Source: Clostridiales bacterium
GTDB taxonomy: Bacteria; Bacillota; Clostridia; Christensenellales; Aristaeellaceae
DNA: 47,784 nucleotides
Direction: 5' to 3'
Assembly (NCBI GenBank): GCA_015056125.1
Contig: SVGW01000014.1
Span: forward strand, 1-47,784
In this document: positions 33,587 through 41,253 of the stretch, piece by piece
Layout: each line of letters starts with the position of its first letter
Numbering within the stretch: position 1 is the stretch's first letter
Program-made: the position numbers and the translations under genes
The notes under the pieces: model-generated
What the model saw: the letters and a program-made list of their open reading frames with translations, nothing else
The model's database searches: none
Told to the model about the DNA's origin: nothing

Positions 33587-35233
33587 TCATTCCACGGAAA
33601 TGAGGTAGTAATACAGGGGCTGGCCGCCGGAATGCACTTCCACATCACAATCGGGATACATTTCCTCGATTTCCGCCGCCAGAGCCTGAGCATCCTCTTC
33701 CTTGGTATCCGCGCCGTAGTACACGGTGATCAGGCCGTCATCCTCGGTCACGATATCCTTCATCAGGGTCAGCGCCACATCCCGGGTGTTATCCGATTTT
33801 ACGGTCACAGCGCCGTTATGCAGGCCGATGATATCGCCCTCGGAAATGTGCATATTCTCAAATTCGCTGTCGCGCACAGCATAGGTGATGGTACCGGTGC
33901 GCACCCGCTGGGCCGCTTCCTCCATCCGCTGGGCATTTTCCTGGGCGGGCAATTCCGGCTGGAATGCCACAGCGGCAGCAATCCCCATGGCCACGTTCTT
34001 GGTGGGAATCACCATTACTTCCTTTTCGGAAAGCTGGGCCGCCTGCTGAGCCGCCAGGATGATATTGCCGTTGTTGGGGAACACAAACACCGTTTCCGCA
34101 TTTACGGAATCAATGGCCTTTTGCAGATCCTCAATGGAGGGATTCATGGTCTGGCCGCCCTCTACCACGGCGTCCACCTGCAGATCCCGCAGGATATTGG
34201 AGAAGCCCTCGCCCAGGGATACGCTCACCATGCCATAGGGCTTGGGAGGATCATTCTTGGCCTGTTCCGCCTTCTTGCGCAGGTTTTCCCGGCGCTGCTC
34301 CACCATGTTTTCAATTTTCAAATTCACCAGTTCGCCCAGCTCCAGGCCATACTGCAGCGCCTTGCCGGGATCGTTGGTGTGCACATGCACCTTCACCAGT
34401 TCCAAATCGCCCACCACCAGCACGCAATCGCCAATGCGGTTGAGGCGGCGGCGGAACACATCGATATCATTATCGTTCACGCCGGCTTTCAGATACTGGA
34501 TCAAAAATTCGGTGCAGTAGGCAAAGGTGATTTCCTCCATGGCATCGTGGTCATCCACAAATTCCACTTCGGCGCCGCTCTCCAGGCCCACGGGCAGGGC
34601 ATCGATGGTTTCGCCCCGGAGCACAGCGGCATAGCCGGTGTACAGGAGCAAAAGGCCCTGGCCGCCCGCGTCCACAACGCCCGCCTGCTTGAGCACAGGG
34701 AGCATTTCCGTGGTGCGCTTAAGGATGCTTTCGCCGGTGGTGAGGATCACGTTAAAGAGGGCGTCATAATCATCGGGCGTTGCTTGCGCCTGCTTCATAG
34801 CGTCTTCCGCAATCACCCGGGCCACGGTGAGGATGGTGCCTTCCTTGGGCTTCATCACAGCTTTATAAGCCGTATCCGCGCCGGATTTGAGGGCACGGGC
34901 AAAGTCCACAGGAGTAATGGTTTCCAGGCCTTCCAAGGCACGGGCAAAGCCGCGGTAAAGCTGGCTGGTGATTACGCCGCTGTTGCCCCGGGCGCCGCGA
35001 AGCGCGCCCTTGGCCATGGCTTCCGCCGCCTTATCCGCACGGGTATATTCCTTCTGAGTAAGCTCCCGGGTAGCGCTGGCCATAGTGAGCGACATATTTG
35101 TGCCCGTATCGCCATCCGGCACCGGGAACACATTCAGCGCATCCACCGCTTCCCGATTTTTTTCCAGGAGCGCAGCCCCTGCGAGCAGCATTTCCCGCAG
35201 CAGCAATCCATCAATCGATTGTACCTGAATCAA
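33587..35233 (-). CDS. DAK2-domain protein, fatty acid kinase FakA-like (YloV)
   Basis: A 548-residue kinase of the FakA/YloV family, which phosphorylates fatty acids bound to FakB proteins. The N-terminal DAK2 domain carries the nucleotide/metal loop NVFPVPDGDTGTNMSLT (34-50) and GARGNSGVI. A middle domain and a C-terminal FakB-binding-like domain follow (VFPNNGNIILAAQQAAQL, GLHNGAV). The start is TTG at 35233, with GGAGG 8 nt upstream. It is 28 bp downstream of the YloU/Asp23 gene, the conserved Firmicutes pair. No FakB is encoded in the window. Confidence 0.92.
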   Translation of the reverse strand: MIQVQSIDGLLLREMLLAGAALLEKNREAVDALNVFPVPDGDTGTNMSLTMASATRELTQKEYTRADKAAEAMAKGALRGARGNSGVITSQLYRGFARALEGLETITPVDFARALKSGADTAYKAVMKPKEGTILTVARVIAEDAMKQAQATPDDYDALFNVILTTGESILKRTTEMLPVLKQAGVVDAGGQGLLLLYTGYAAVLRGETIDALPVGLESGAEVEFVDDHDAMEEITFAYCTEFLIQYLKAGVNDNDIDVFRRRLNRIGDCVLVVGDLELVKVHVHTNDPGKALQYGLELGELVNLKIENMVEQRRENLRKKAEQAKNDPPKPYGMVSVSLGEGFSNILRDLQVDAVVEGGQTMNPSIEDLQKAIDSVNAETVFVFPNNGNIILAAQQAAQLSEKEVMVIPTKNVAMGIAAAVAFQPELPAQENAQRMEEAAQRVRTGTITYAVRDSEFENMHISEGDIIGLHNGAVTVKSDNTRDVALTLMKDIVTEDDGLITVYYGADTKEEDAQALAAEIEEMYPDCDVEVHSGGQPLYYYLISVE

Positions 35234-35261
35234 GGGTTTTCCCTCCGTTCAATCAGTGGGG

Positions 35262-35612
35262 TTACACACGAATCCCTTCCACCGAGATATTGACGGAGCG
35301 AACCTTAACCCCCGTCATGCTTTCCAGCTTATAGCGCACTACTTCCACAATCCGCTTGCAGACCTCGGCCACCGAGATGCCGTATTCCACCACGATGAAC
35401 AGATCCACATCCAATTGATCATCCACCAAGCGCACCTGCACCCCGCGGCTGAGATTTTCACGGCCCAGCCATTCCACCAGGCCATCCTTGGCCCGCTTGG
35501 AGGACATGGCTACGATGCCGTAGCATTCCAGTGCAGCATAGCCCACGACCTTGAGCATTACATCTTCCGAAATATAGATCGTACCAATGTCATTTTTGAT
35601 TTTGCATTCCAT
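35262..35612 (-). CDS. Asp23/Gls24 family envelope stress protein (YloU)
   Basis: 116 residues. The Asp23 fold is seen as GTIYISEDVMLKVVGYAALECYGIVAMSS, then the variable middle and VDLFIVVEYGISVAEVCKRIVEVVRYKLESMTGVKVRSVNISVEGIRV. Members are cytoplasmic or membrane-associated and linked to envelope homeostasis; this one is always found beside the FakA-like kinase. The ATG at 35612 is used, 12 nt after GGAGG, because an in-frame extension upstream has no ribosome binding site. The expected neighbour rpmB is not upstream here. Confidence 0.92.
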   Translation of the reverse strand: MECKIKNDIGTIYISEDVMLKVVGYAALECYGIVAMSSKRAKDGLVEWLGRENLSRGVQVRLVDDQLDVDLFIVVEYGISVAEVCKRIVEVVRYKLESMTGVKVRSVNISVEGIRV

Positions 35613-35670
35613 CGTTACATCGAACCTCCTTAGCCGGTTCTGACCTACAGGCATTCGCAGGTCACTTTAT

Positions 35671-35699
35671 AGTATAAGGTATTTTGGCCCAAGATGCAA
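35671..35699 (-). promoter_or_regulatory. Promoter of the yloU-fakA unit
   Basis: Minus strand TTGCAT (35694-35699), 17 bp, TATACT (35671-35676), almost identical to the promoter of LIV system A. Confidence 0.68.
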
Positions 35700-35792
35700 G
35701 CCTTGAATTCATTTCCAGCCTTTAAATCGGAATATTTTGCTCCATTTTTCTCTTTTTGAGCCGTATTTTACATGCAGAAATTCCATTTATGA

Positions 35793-36012
35793 TATAATGA
35801 TTAGCGCATTGCGAAGCAATTGCGCGGATAGCCGGGCCCCGAATGGATGCACGGCGATAATCATGGTATAGTAATGAGGCAACCGGCCCGAAGGGCGGTT
35901 GGCCGTCTCGCCGACTTCCGAAGGGATGGGCGGCGAGCATTATGATGAAATAAGGAGGATGAGCATGCGCCCATCCCCCATGAAGATTTTCGGTTTCTTT
36001 GGCAATATCTGA
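35793..36012 (+). promoter_or_regulatory. Extended -10 promoter, structured leader and 17-codon ORF
   Basis: TGATATAAT (TATAAT at 35793-35798) is an extended -10 box without a good -35. The RNA would begin at a hairpin (35804-35825), then CAACCGGCCC/GGGCGGTTG (35880-35901) and CTCGCCG/CGGCGAG (35907-35937). The last competes with GGGATGGGCG (35923-35932) pairing to CGCCCATCCC (35968-35977), which would enclose the AAGGAGG (35952-35958). That ribosome site leads a short ORF with ATGs at 35959 and 35965, ending at 36012. The layout resembles a regulatory leader or a small-peptide RNA; nothing recognisable follows. Confidence 0.4.
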
Positions 36013-36634
36013 AATTTGTCGGTTGATTATTGCTGCTTCTGGTCTCATTTGCGCCGATGGTAATTCGTTCTTCTGTTTTGGAAAGGTTGGTTTTGCTTGG
36101 TTCGGCCGATCCTTTTTGAATCTGAATTCTGCAGCCCGGTGTCTTTACCGTTTTCCGTCTGCCGATGGATCTGATCCGTTTTTGTTTTCCCTCATCGGCG
36201 CCCGGTTCCCATGATTGATGGAGGATTCCTTCCGATGTTCTTTTTCCTCCATATCCGTCCTGGTCAAAAAAGGAAGCTTTTTCGTTTGGTGGTTCATTCA
36301 TTCCTTGGGCGATGAATCAGCCCATGGGGATCAACTCCATTTCCTTTTCTCGCCTTAACGTAACGGTTGCCGGGGTTCATTTATTATTTCTATTTTTATC
36401 GCTTGTTCGCCTGTATTTATTTTCAAAGCATTTCGCTTTTAATATCAGCCAGGCTTGCGCTCCCGCTCTTCCAAATCTCAAAGCGTGGATTTTTTCACTG
36501 TTTCCTTCACACACTTGAATACACCATAAGGTAGGATTTTGAAGGATGGATCAGGTGCCAGTTGCCCCATGGGTATCGCCTCCAATCAGCTTTGAATCAT
36601 TTGGAAGTGGGACGGTGCTTTATCTCTTCTTTAC
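35800..36634 (-). ncRNA. Candidate long noncoding RNA (unrecognised)
   Basis: The minus strand here follows a perfect consensus promoter, is purine-rich, and has no conserved protein. Open frames are short or have the composition of shadow ORFs. Local structure is visible at the 3' end: GCGCAATTGC/GCAATGCGC at 35804-35825 could close the transcript at about 830 nt. Several overlapping short frames (30, 34, 28 and up to 146 codons) follow each other on this strand, so a decayed gene is the main alternative. The size would allow a large structured RNA such as OLE, but I could not match any known motif by eye. Confidence 0.35.
36478..36570 (-). CDS. Possible 30-aa leader peptide
   Basis: An ATG at 36570 follows TGGAGGCG at 7 nt spacing and lies about 65 nt downstream of the perfect promoter start. 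The 30-codon frame begins MGQLAPDPSFKILPYGVFK and ends in a basic, Lys-rich tail. A run of six A's four codons before the stop would allow a -1 slip into a frame that stays open for 36 more codons. There is no recognisable family. It could be a real small protein, a leader peptide or chance. Confidence 0.3.
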   Translation of the reverse strand: MGQLAPDPSFKILPYGVFKCVKETVKKSTL

Positions 36635-36640
36635 GGTTTC

Positions 36641-36669
36641 ATTATAACCGATAATGTTCTTTCTGTCAA
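36641..36669 (-). promoter_or_regulatory. Perfect consensus sigma-70 promoter
   Basis: TTGACA (36664-36669), exactly 17 bp, TATAAT (36641-36646) on the minus strand. It is the only fully consensus promoter in the window and it points into the 0.8-kb region that carries no protein gene. Confidence 0.8.
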
Positions 36670-36724
36670 GTATTTTTCCAAAAAATAAATTAATATTTTT
36701 TATAAAATTTGCGTTTTTCTCCGC

Positions 36725-36775
36725 TTGTGCTTTAGGGCGTGAAGGTGTATAATAAAAATGATATGAATCGTTTCA
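36725..36775 (+). promoter_or_regulatory. Promoter and LacI-type operator of the fructuronate reductase gene
   Basis: TTGTGC (36725-36730), 17 bp, TATAAT (36748-36753). The sequence TGAATCGTTTCA at 36764-36775 fits the LacI-family half-site pattern TGAA-W-CG-W-TTCA and would cover the transcription start, so repression by a hexuronate-type regulator is likely. The regulator gene is not in the window. Confidence 0.6.
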
Positions 36776-36812
36776 GATATGCCGTTTCTTTATAAAGGAG
36801 GAGGGGGTTCCC

Positions 36813-38426
36813 ATGAAATTGAGTCTTTCCAGCCTGCAGGACAGGGCTGTTTGGGAAAAAGCCGGCTTTGAGCTGCCGGAATTTGATGTGACCGCCATGC
36901 GTGAGCGTACCCGTAAGGCGCCCAAGTGGCTGCACTTTGGGGGCGGTAATATTTTCCGCGCCTTTCCGGCTGCCGTGCTTCAGCGGCTGCTGAATCAGGG
37001 TGCCTGCGATACGGGCCTGGTGGTGGCAGAATGCTACGATGGGGATATTATTGAGCGGGCCTACACGCCCTTTGATAATCTTTTCGTGCTGTGCACTTTG
37101 AGCGCAGATGGCTCGGTGCAGAAAAAAGTAGTAGCTTCCGTGGCAGAAACCCTTCGCTGCGATGGCGAACGCCCCTCTGACGACGCCCGCCTTCAGGAAA
37201 TCCTGGCCATGCGCTCTTTGCAGATGGTGTCCCTTACCATTACGGAAAAGGGCTATGCCGTTATAGATAATGCCGGCCGGCCCCTGCCCTTTATTCAGCG
37301 GGATATCGCCGCGCTGCCTGCCTCCGCCCAAACCGCCATTGGCAAGCTGACCGCAGGCCTGCTGCGCCGCTATCAGCAGGGCGGCACTCCTATTTCCATC
37401 CTGAGCATGGATAACTACAGCCACAATGGCGATAAGCTCCGGGCTGCCGTGCTCTATATCGCCGAAGGCTGGCGGGAAAATCAGTATGTGGGCAAGGATT
37501 TCATTCAGTATCTGCTGGATGACAACCGAGTGGCCTTCCCCATCAGCATGATCGATAAGATCACCCCCCGCCCCGATGAAAAGGTATCCCAGATGCTTTT
37601 GGAAGCGGGCTTTGAATATGCCACGCCCTTCATGACCCGGAAAAACACCTACACCGCTGCCTACGTCAATGCCGAGGAAACGGAATATCTGGTGGCAGAG
37701 GATCTGTTCCCTGGCGGAAGGCTGCCCTTGGAACAGGAGGGCATCCACTTTGTATCCCGGGATGTGGTAGATAAGTGCGAGCGAATGAAGGTGTGCACTT
37801 GCTTAAATCCCCTGCACACGGCCCTGGCCGTGCTGGGCTGCCTGCTGGACTACACCAGCATCAGCGCCGAAATGCAGGATGATGATCTGCGTGAATTGGT
37901 AAACCGCATCGTATACCGGGAAGCTATGCCAGTGGTGGTGGATCCCGGCATCCTCTCCCCCAGTGAATTTGCCAAGGAAGTATTGGAAAAGCGCTTCCCC
38001 AATCCCTTCATGCCCGATACGCCCCAGCGCATCGCCACCGATACCTCTCAGAAGCTGGCCATCCGCTTTGGCGAAACCATCAAATCCTATGCCTACAGCG
38101 ATACATTGGATCCCCTCACCCTGAAATACATTCCCTTTGTGCTGGCTGCCTGGCTGCGCTATCTGATGGCGGTAAATGATGACCTTGATGCCTTCGTCCC
38201 CAGCCCTGATCCCCTGCTGGAAGAAATGCAATCTGCGCTTTCGTTCCTGAAAATCCGCTCCAGCGTGACCCAGAAGCAGCTTTACCCCATTCTGCGCCGG
38301 GAAGATATTTTCGGAATGAACCTGGATAAGCTGGGCATGGCGCCCCTAATTACCCAATATCTCAATGAAATGCTGGCGGGCAAGGGGGCTGTGCGCACCG
38401 CGCTGAAAAAGCTGCTGGCAGAATAA
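36813..38426 (+). CDS. uxuB: Mannitol dehydrogenase family oxidoreductase, probable fructuronate reductase
   Basis: A 537-residue NAD-dependent polyol-type long-chain dehydrogenase. HFGGGNIFRAF (41-51) is the nucleotide loop; ILSMDNYSHNGD, TLTITEKGY-like SLTITEKGY, and K326-x5-N332-x2-H335 (KVCTCLNPLH) form the catalytic set. The extended length and GGGNIFR form suggest UxuB, which converts fructuronate to mannonate in glucuronate breakdown; tagaturonate reductase is possible. GGAGGAGGGGG precedes the ATG. It stands alone, with its own regulated promoter and a terminator formed by a repeat element. Confidence 0.88.
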   Translation: MKLSLSSLQDRAVWEKAGFELPEFDVTAMRERTRKAPKWLHFGGGNIFRAFPAAVLQRLLNQGACDTGLVVAECYDGDIIERAYTPFDNLFVLCTLSADGSVQKKVVASVAETLRCDGERPSDDARLQEILAMRSLQMVSLTITEKGYAVIDNAGRPLPFIQRDIAALPASAQTAIGKLTAGLLRRYQQGGTPISILSMDNYSHNGDKLRAAVLYIAEGWRENQYVGKDFIQYLLDDNRVAFPISMIDKITPRPDEKVSQMLLEAGFEYATPFMTRKNTYTAAYVNAEETEYLVAEDLFPGGRLPLEQEGIHFVSRDVVDKCERMKVCTCLNPLHTALAVLGCLLDYTSISAEMQDDDLRELVNRIVYREAMPVVVDPGILSPSEFAKEVLEKRFPNPFMPDTPQRIATDTSQKLAIRFGETIKSYAYSDTLDPLTLKYIPFVLAAWLRYLMAVNDDLDAFVPSPDPLLEEMQSALSFLKIRSSVTQKQLYPILRREDIFGMNLDKLGMAPLITQYLNEMLAGKGAVRTALKKLLAE

Positions 38427-38433
38427 ATCATCA

Positions 38434-38526
38434 AGAAAGCAAAAATGGCCGCATTCTTGCAGCCATTTTTGCATTTGCGGGGTTTGTCAGCATTTTGAGC
38501 CGAGGCTTTTCCCTCCGGCTTTTTTC
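38434..38526 (+). terminator. Repeat-derived double hairpin terminator after uxuB
   Basis: 38434-38491 repeats 3602-3659 with two mismatches and forms an 11-bp stem GCAAAAATGGC/GCCATTTTTGC. A second stem AGCCGAGG/CCTCCGGCT (one bulge) with six T's follows (38498-38526). The element starts 7 bp after the uxuB stop, so here it serves as its terminator. Confidence 0.75.
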
Positions 38527-38532
38527 TTGCCT

Positions 38533-39366
38533 TCAGGGATCCGTGCTTACCTGATCCCCCTGGGCGGTGAGATGGGCCACGGGAGTTACGAATTTGATCA
38601 ACTGCTCCCAATTCATGGAAGCGGCGGAGGGAATCTGGCTTTCATTCTCCACCATATACTCCACAATCTCCACTCGATCCTTTTCCAATTTGCCCACGGC
38701 CACCAGATAAGAGCCTGTACTTAAAAGCAAGTCCATATCCGGCGTCAATTCCAGGGCTGCATCGGCAAAATACAGGGTGTCCCCTTGCACATAAAAGGAA
38801 AATAGCTCATGCCCGGTGATTTCACCATTTAAAATATCCGTAATTTCGGCAGACCCCTGGGACAGATCCGCCGCCGCTTCATATTGATAGGTACGGTCAT
38901 ACACCCCGCCCCCGGCAGCTGAAAAATCCCCCATCTTCTGGTTATCCGGAAGGGCAGCAGCATCGCTTTCCTCTGTTTCCTGATCCTCCAGCGCTTCGGC
39001 CACTTCCAAGGCATCCATTTGATACGTATGGCTGGAAGTGCTCTTCCAGGTGAAACGATACCAGCCGTTTTCCGGCTCTGCCCCCAGTTCCTGGGCGTCC
39101 TTTGCCATTTTTGCAATCAGGTCCCCGGGGATGGTATAAGAAAGATTGCCGGGAAACTGCAGGGCGATTTTATTGAGCTGCGCTTCATAAATTTCCATGC
39201 GTTTCCGGGCGGCGTCGGCCAGCTTGCCTTCCGCCCCTATTTCCGGGGCTTCCACCACGCCGGGCAGCGGGGTGACCCGGGTGTTTTTATCGGTTTCCTT
39301 TTTCGCGCATCCGCCCATCAGCAGCGCCAGGGCCATCAGGCCGATCAGCATTCTTTTCTTCCGCAA
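38533..39366 (-). CDS. Putative lipoprotein of unknown function
   Basis: 277 residues. A basic start (MRKKR), a hydrophobic core and LLMGGC (Cys20) form a lipoprotein signal. After Cys comes a charged, proline-containing spacer, then a globular part with alternating Tyr/Trp-containing strands and an acidic middle (about 120-145, EDQETEESDAAALPDNQK). The start is TTG at 39366 with AAAGGAGG 9 nt upstream; an internal ATG would lose that spacing. It is divergent from the ECF sigma gene and may be its target. No family recognised. Confidence 0.75.
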   Translation of the reverse strand: MRKKRMLIGLMALALLMGGCAKKETDKNTRVTPLPGVVEAPEIGAEGKLADAARKRMEIYEAQLNKIALQFPGNLSYTIPGDLIAKMAKDAQELGAEPENGWYRFTWKSTSSHTYQMDALEVAEALEDQETEESDAAALPDNQKMGDFSAAGGGVYDRTYQYEAAADLSQGSAEITDILNGEITGHELFSFYVQGDTLYFADAALELTPDMDLLLSTGSYLVAVGKLEKDRVEIVEYMVENESQIPSAASMNWEQLIKFVTPVAHLTAQGDQVSTDP

Positions 39367-39396
39367 AGCAGCACACCTCCTTTGGTATGTATTCCT

Positions 39397-39426
39397 ATTG
39401 TATCACATTCCTGTGCATATTAACAA
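39397..39426 (-). promoter_or_regulatory. Promoter of the lipoprotein gene
   Basis: Minus strand TTGTTA (39421-39426), 18 bp, TACAAT (39397-39402). Confidence 0.5.
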
Positions 39427-39562
39427 GCACAGCCCTTCGACACCGTTCGTCTTTTCATATTTTAACGCAGTTTCGGCATGAAAACAGCCCTCGTAGTGCA
39501 TCCTGTAAGGGTGATGCATTGCAAAATTTACAATTTCCTTTTTGCTTCTTTCGCGCTCCGCC

Positions 39563-39592
39563 TTGACCAACTTGAGCGAAAGGGTTTATAAT
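39563..39592 (+). promoter_or_regulatory. Promoter of the ECF sigma operon
   Basis: TTGACC (39563-39568), 18 bp, TATAAT (39587-39592). This is a housekeeping-type promoter, so basal expression does not depend on the ECF factor itself. Confidence 0.6.
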
Positions 39593-39661
39593 GGAAGCGG
39601 CAGGAAACTGCCCAGAAAAATTTTCTTGACCGTGCAAGAAATGGGAAGGGTACGCCGTTAT

Positions 39662-40192
39662 ATGAGTGACCGGGCAGAGAACCGGGCTGAAAAGCAGCGC
39701 ATAGATGAGCAGCTTTTTGAAGAGCTTTATGAAAAGTATGCCAACGATGTGCTCAGAGTCAGCTATTTTTATTTGGGAGACCGCCAGCAGGCAGAGGACG
39801 TGACCCAGGATGTGTTCGTCCGGCTTTTGACCCATACGCCGGAATTGGTGCCCGGCCGGGAAAAAGCATGGCTGCTGAAGGTGGCGCTGAACCGCTGCCG
39901 GGATCTGTGGCGCGCCGCCTGGGTGAAAAGGGTGGTGCTGGGCAGCCCGGCCATGGAGCTTACCCCCGCGCCGGATCAATTGGAGGAAAGGATGGAAAAG
40001 CAGGAGCTGCTTTCCGCTATCCATCGCCTTCCTCCCGATTTTCGGGATGTGATTTTACTTCATTATTATCAGGGCATGGGTATTTCAGAAATGGCCGATA
40101 TGCTCAAGGTGCCCGAAGGCACTATTTCTTCCCGGCTTTCCCGGGGCAGAAAAAAATTAGAAGAACTGTTAAAGGAGAGTGGAACGCGATGA
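39662..40192 (+). CDS. ECF-type RNA polymerase sigma factor
   Basis: A 176-residue sigma-70 family protein with regions 2 and 4 only. Region 2 is FEELYEKYANDVLRVSYFYLGDRQQAEDVTQDVFVRLL; region 4 is LPPDFRDVILLHYYQGMGISEMADMLKVPEGTISSRLSRGRKKL with a clear helix-turn-helix. The ATG at 39662 is selected because GGGAAGGG lies upstream; an ATG seven codons earlier has no ribosome site. The stop overlaps the next ATG (ATGA), the classical coupling to an anti-sigma gene. Confidence 0.93.
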   Translation: MSDRAENRAEKQRIDEQLFEELYEKYANDVLRVSYFYLGDRQQAEDVTQDVFVRLLTHTPELVPGREKAWLLKVALNRCRDLWRAAWVKRVVLGSPAMELTPAPDQLEERMEKQELLSAIHRLPPDFRDVILLHYYQGMGISEMADMLKVPEGTISSRLSRGRKKLEELLKESGTR

Positions 40193-41127
40193 AGAGCGTG
40201 GAGGAAAGGCTGAAAGCATTGCCCCAAATGGCCGATTCCACCGGCCTTCAGGCGGATGAGGCGCTCAAGAGAAAAATTCTTCGGGCGGCCCGCGAAAAAA
40301 AAGAAAAGAAGGCGCCTGTCCTTCGCTGGGTGCCCGCTTTATGCTGCGCGGTGGCAATCCTGATTGGCGTTACCGCCGTTTCTCTGCCATCTCTTACCCC
40401 TGCCGGCCCCCAGCCTACCCATGTGCCCCTGATCGATTCCCTGGCCGCCGGCAGCGATCTGCCCTTGGGAAATAAGCTGGCTTTGGATGTGCCCCCCGGA
40501 AGCATCACCATCCGCTCCTCTTCCAATCCTTCCTTCCGCAGCATCTGGGCCCCCGCTTCCGGAGGAAACTTTCCCCTGATTGGCGTAAACGGCCGTTATT
40601 ACAGAATGCTCACCAACCCCACCAGCATTTCCTCCTCCCTGCTGGGAGGCTCCCTTGGCACGGTGGAGCATTATACCAGCGAGCCTGCTCTGGCGGGCGG
40701 CGGCATCTGCTCCAACGTAGTATCTGCCGGCGAAACGGTATATGCCGTATCCGGCATGAACGGCGCCATGGCCGCCGCCAAGGTAAATGGCGTGCTGCGA
40801 GTATTCCAGCGGGTGTCCTTTGGAGATAATGCTTTGGTAGGCGGCGAACGCCTGAATGATACCCTCAAGGCCGGCAGCGTGGTGGCACTGGAGTTGACGG
40901 GCGTTGGCACCATTAACGATAGCGTCAAGGCCAAGGAGCTGCTCAATATTTTGCTCAATAATGCCAGCTTCCTGCGCTCCGGCGGCAGCGAAACCAACCG
41001 CTCCCTGCTCATCCAGCTCAGCAGCGGCCTGGTGCTCCAGATGGCCGTCAATGGCGAAAGAGTGATCGCCTGCGGCACCTGGGCCTGCCCCGAATTCTTT
41101 GATGCCTTCCAGGAAGCACTGCAGTAA
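40189..41127 (+). CDS. Membrane-anchored anti-sigma-like regulator
   Basis: 312 residues. A charged cytoplasmic N-terminus (1-44, rich in Glu/Lys) is followed by one membrane helix (45-66, VLRWVPALCCAVAILIGVTA) and an extracytoplasmic domain of about 245 residues rich in Ser, Gly and Asn. This topology and the ATGA overlap with the sigma gene indicate the cognate anti-sigma factor. No zinc-binding HxxxCxxC motif is seen, so it is not a ZAS-type protein. The outer domain matches no family I can name and presumably senses an envelope signal. A longer open frame upstream is the sigma gene in another frame. Confidence 0.8.
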   Translation: MKSVEERLKALPQMADSTGLQADEALKRKILRAAREKKEKKAPVLRWVPALCCAVAILIGVTAVSLPSLTPAGPQPTHVPLIDSLAAGSDLPLGNKLALDVPPGSITIRSSSNPSFRSIWAPASGGNFPLIGVNGRYYRMLTNPTSISSSLLGGSLGTVEHYTSEPALAGGGICSNVVSAGETVYAVSGMNGAMAAAKVNGVLRVFQRVSFGDNALVGGERLNDTLKAGSVVALELTGVGTINDSVKAKELLNILLNNASFLRSGGSETNRSLLIQLSSGLVLQMAVNGERVIACGTWACPEFFDAFQEALQ

Positions 41128-41140
41128 ATTTTTATAATCA

Positions 41141-41178
41141 AAAGCTCCTCTTGCCATATCGGCTAAGAGGAGTTTTTT
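41141..41178 (+). terminator. Terminator of the sigma/anti-sigma operon
   Basis: CTCCTCTT/AAGAGGAG with a 12-nt loop and six T's, 17 bp after the anti-sigma stop. Confidence 0.9.
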
Positions 41179-41253
41179 GACGGATGAATATGATAAAAAA
41201 GCGTACTCCAACCAAGCTGCTTAGAAGGCAGATTGAAAAATAATATTATCCTA

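Noticed and set aside
33470..35293. 607-codon plus-strand frame antisense to the FakA-like gene
   Set aside because: No motif or ribosome site; the minus strand encodes a recognisable DAK2 protein.
35861..36301. 146-codon minus-strand frame in the 1.1-kb gap
   Set aside because: Its C-terminal part simply translates the inverted repeats at 35880-35937, and the rest is low in hydrophobic residues with no domain; treated as part of a possible RNA or decayed gene.
39868..40188. N-terminal extension of the anti-sigma frame
   Set aside because: It lies wholly inside the sigma factor gene in another frame; the ATG at 40189 has AAAGGAG and the ATGA overlap.
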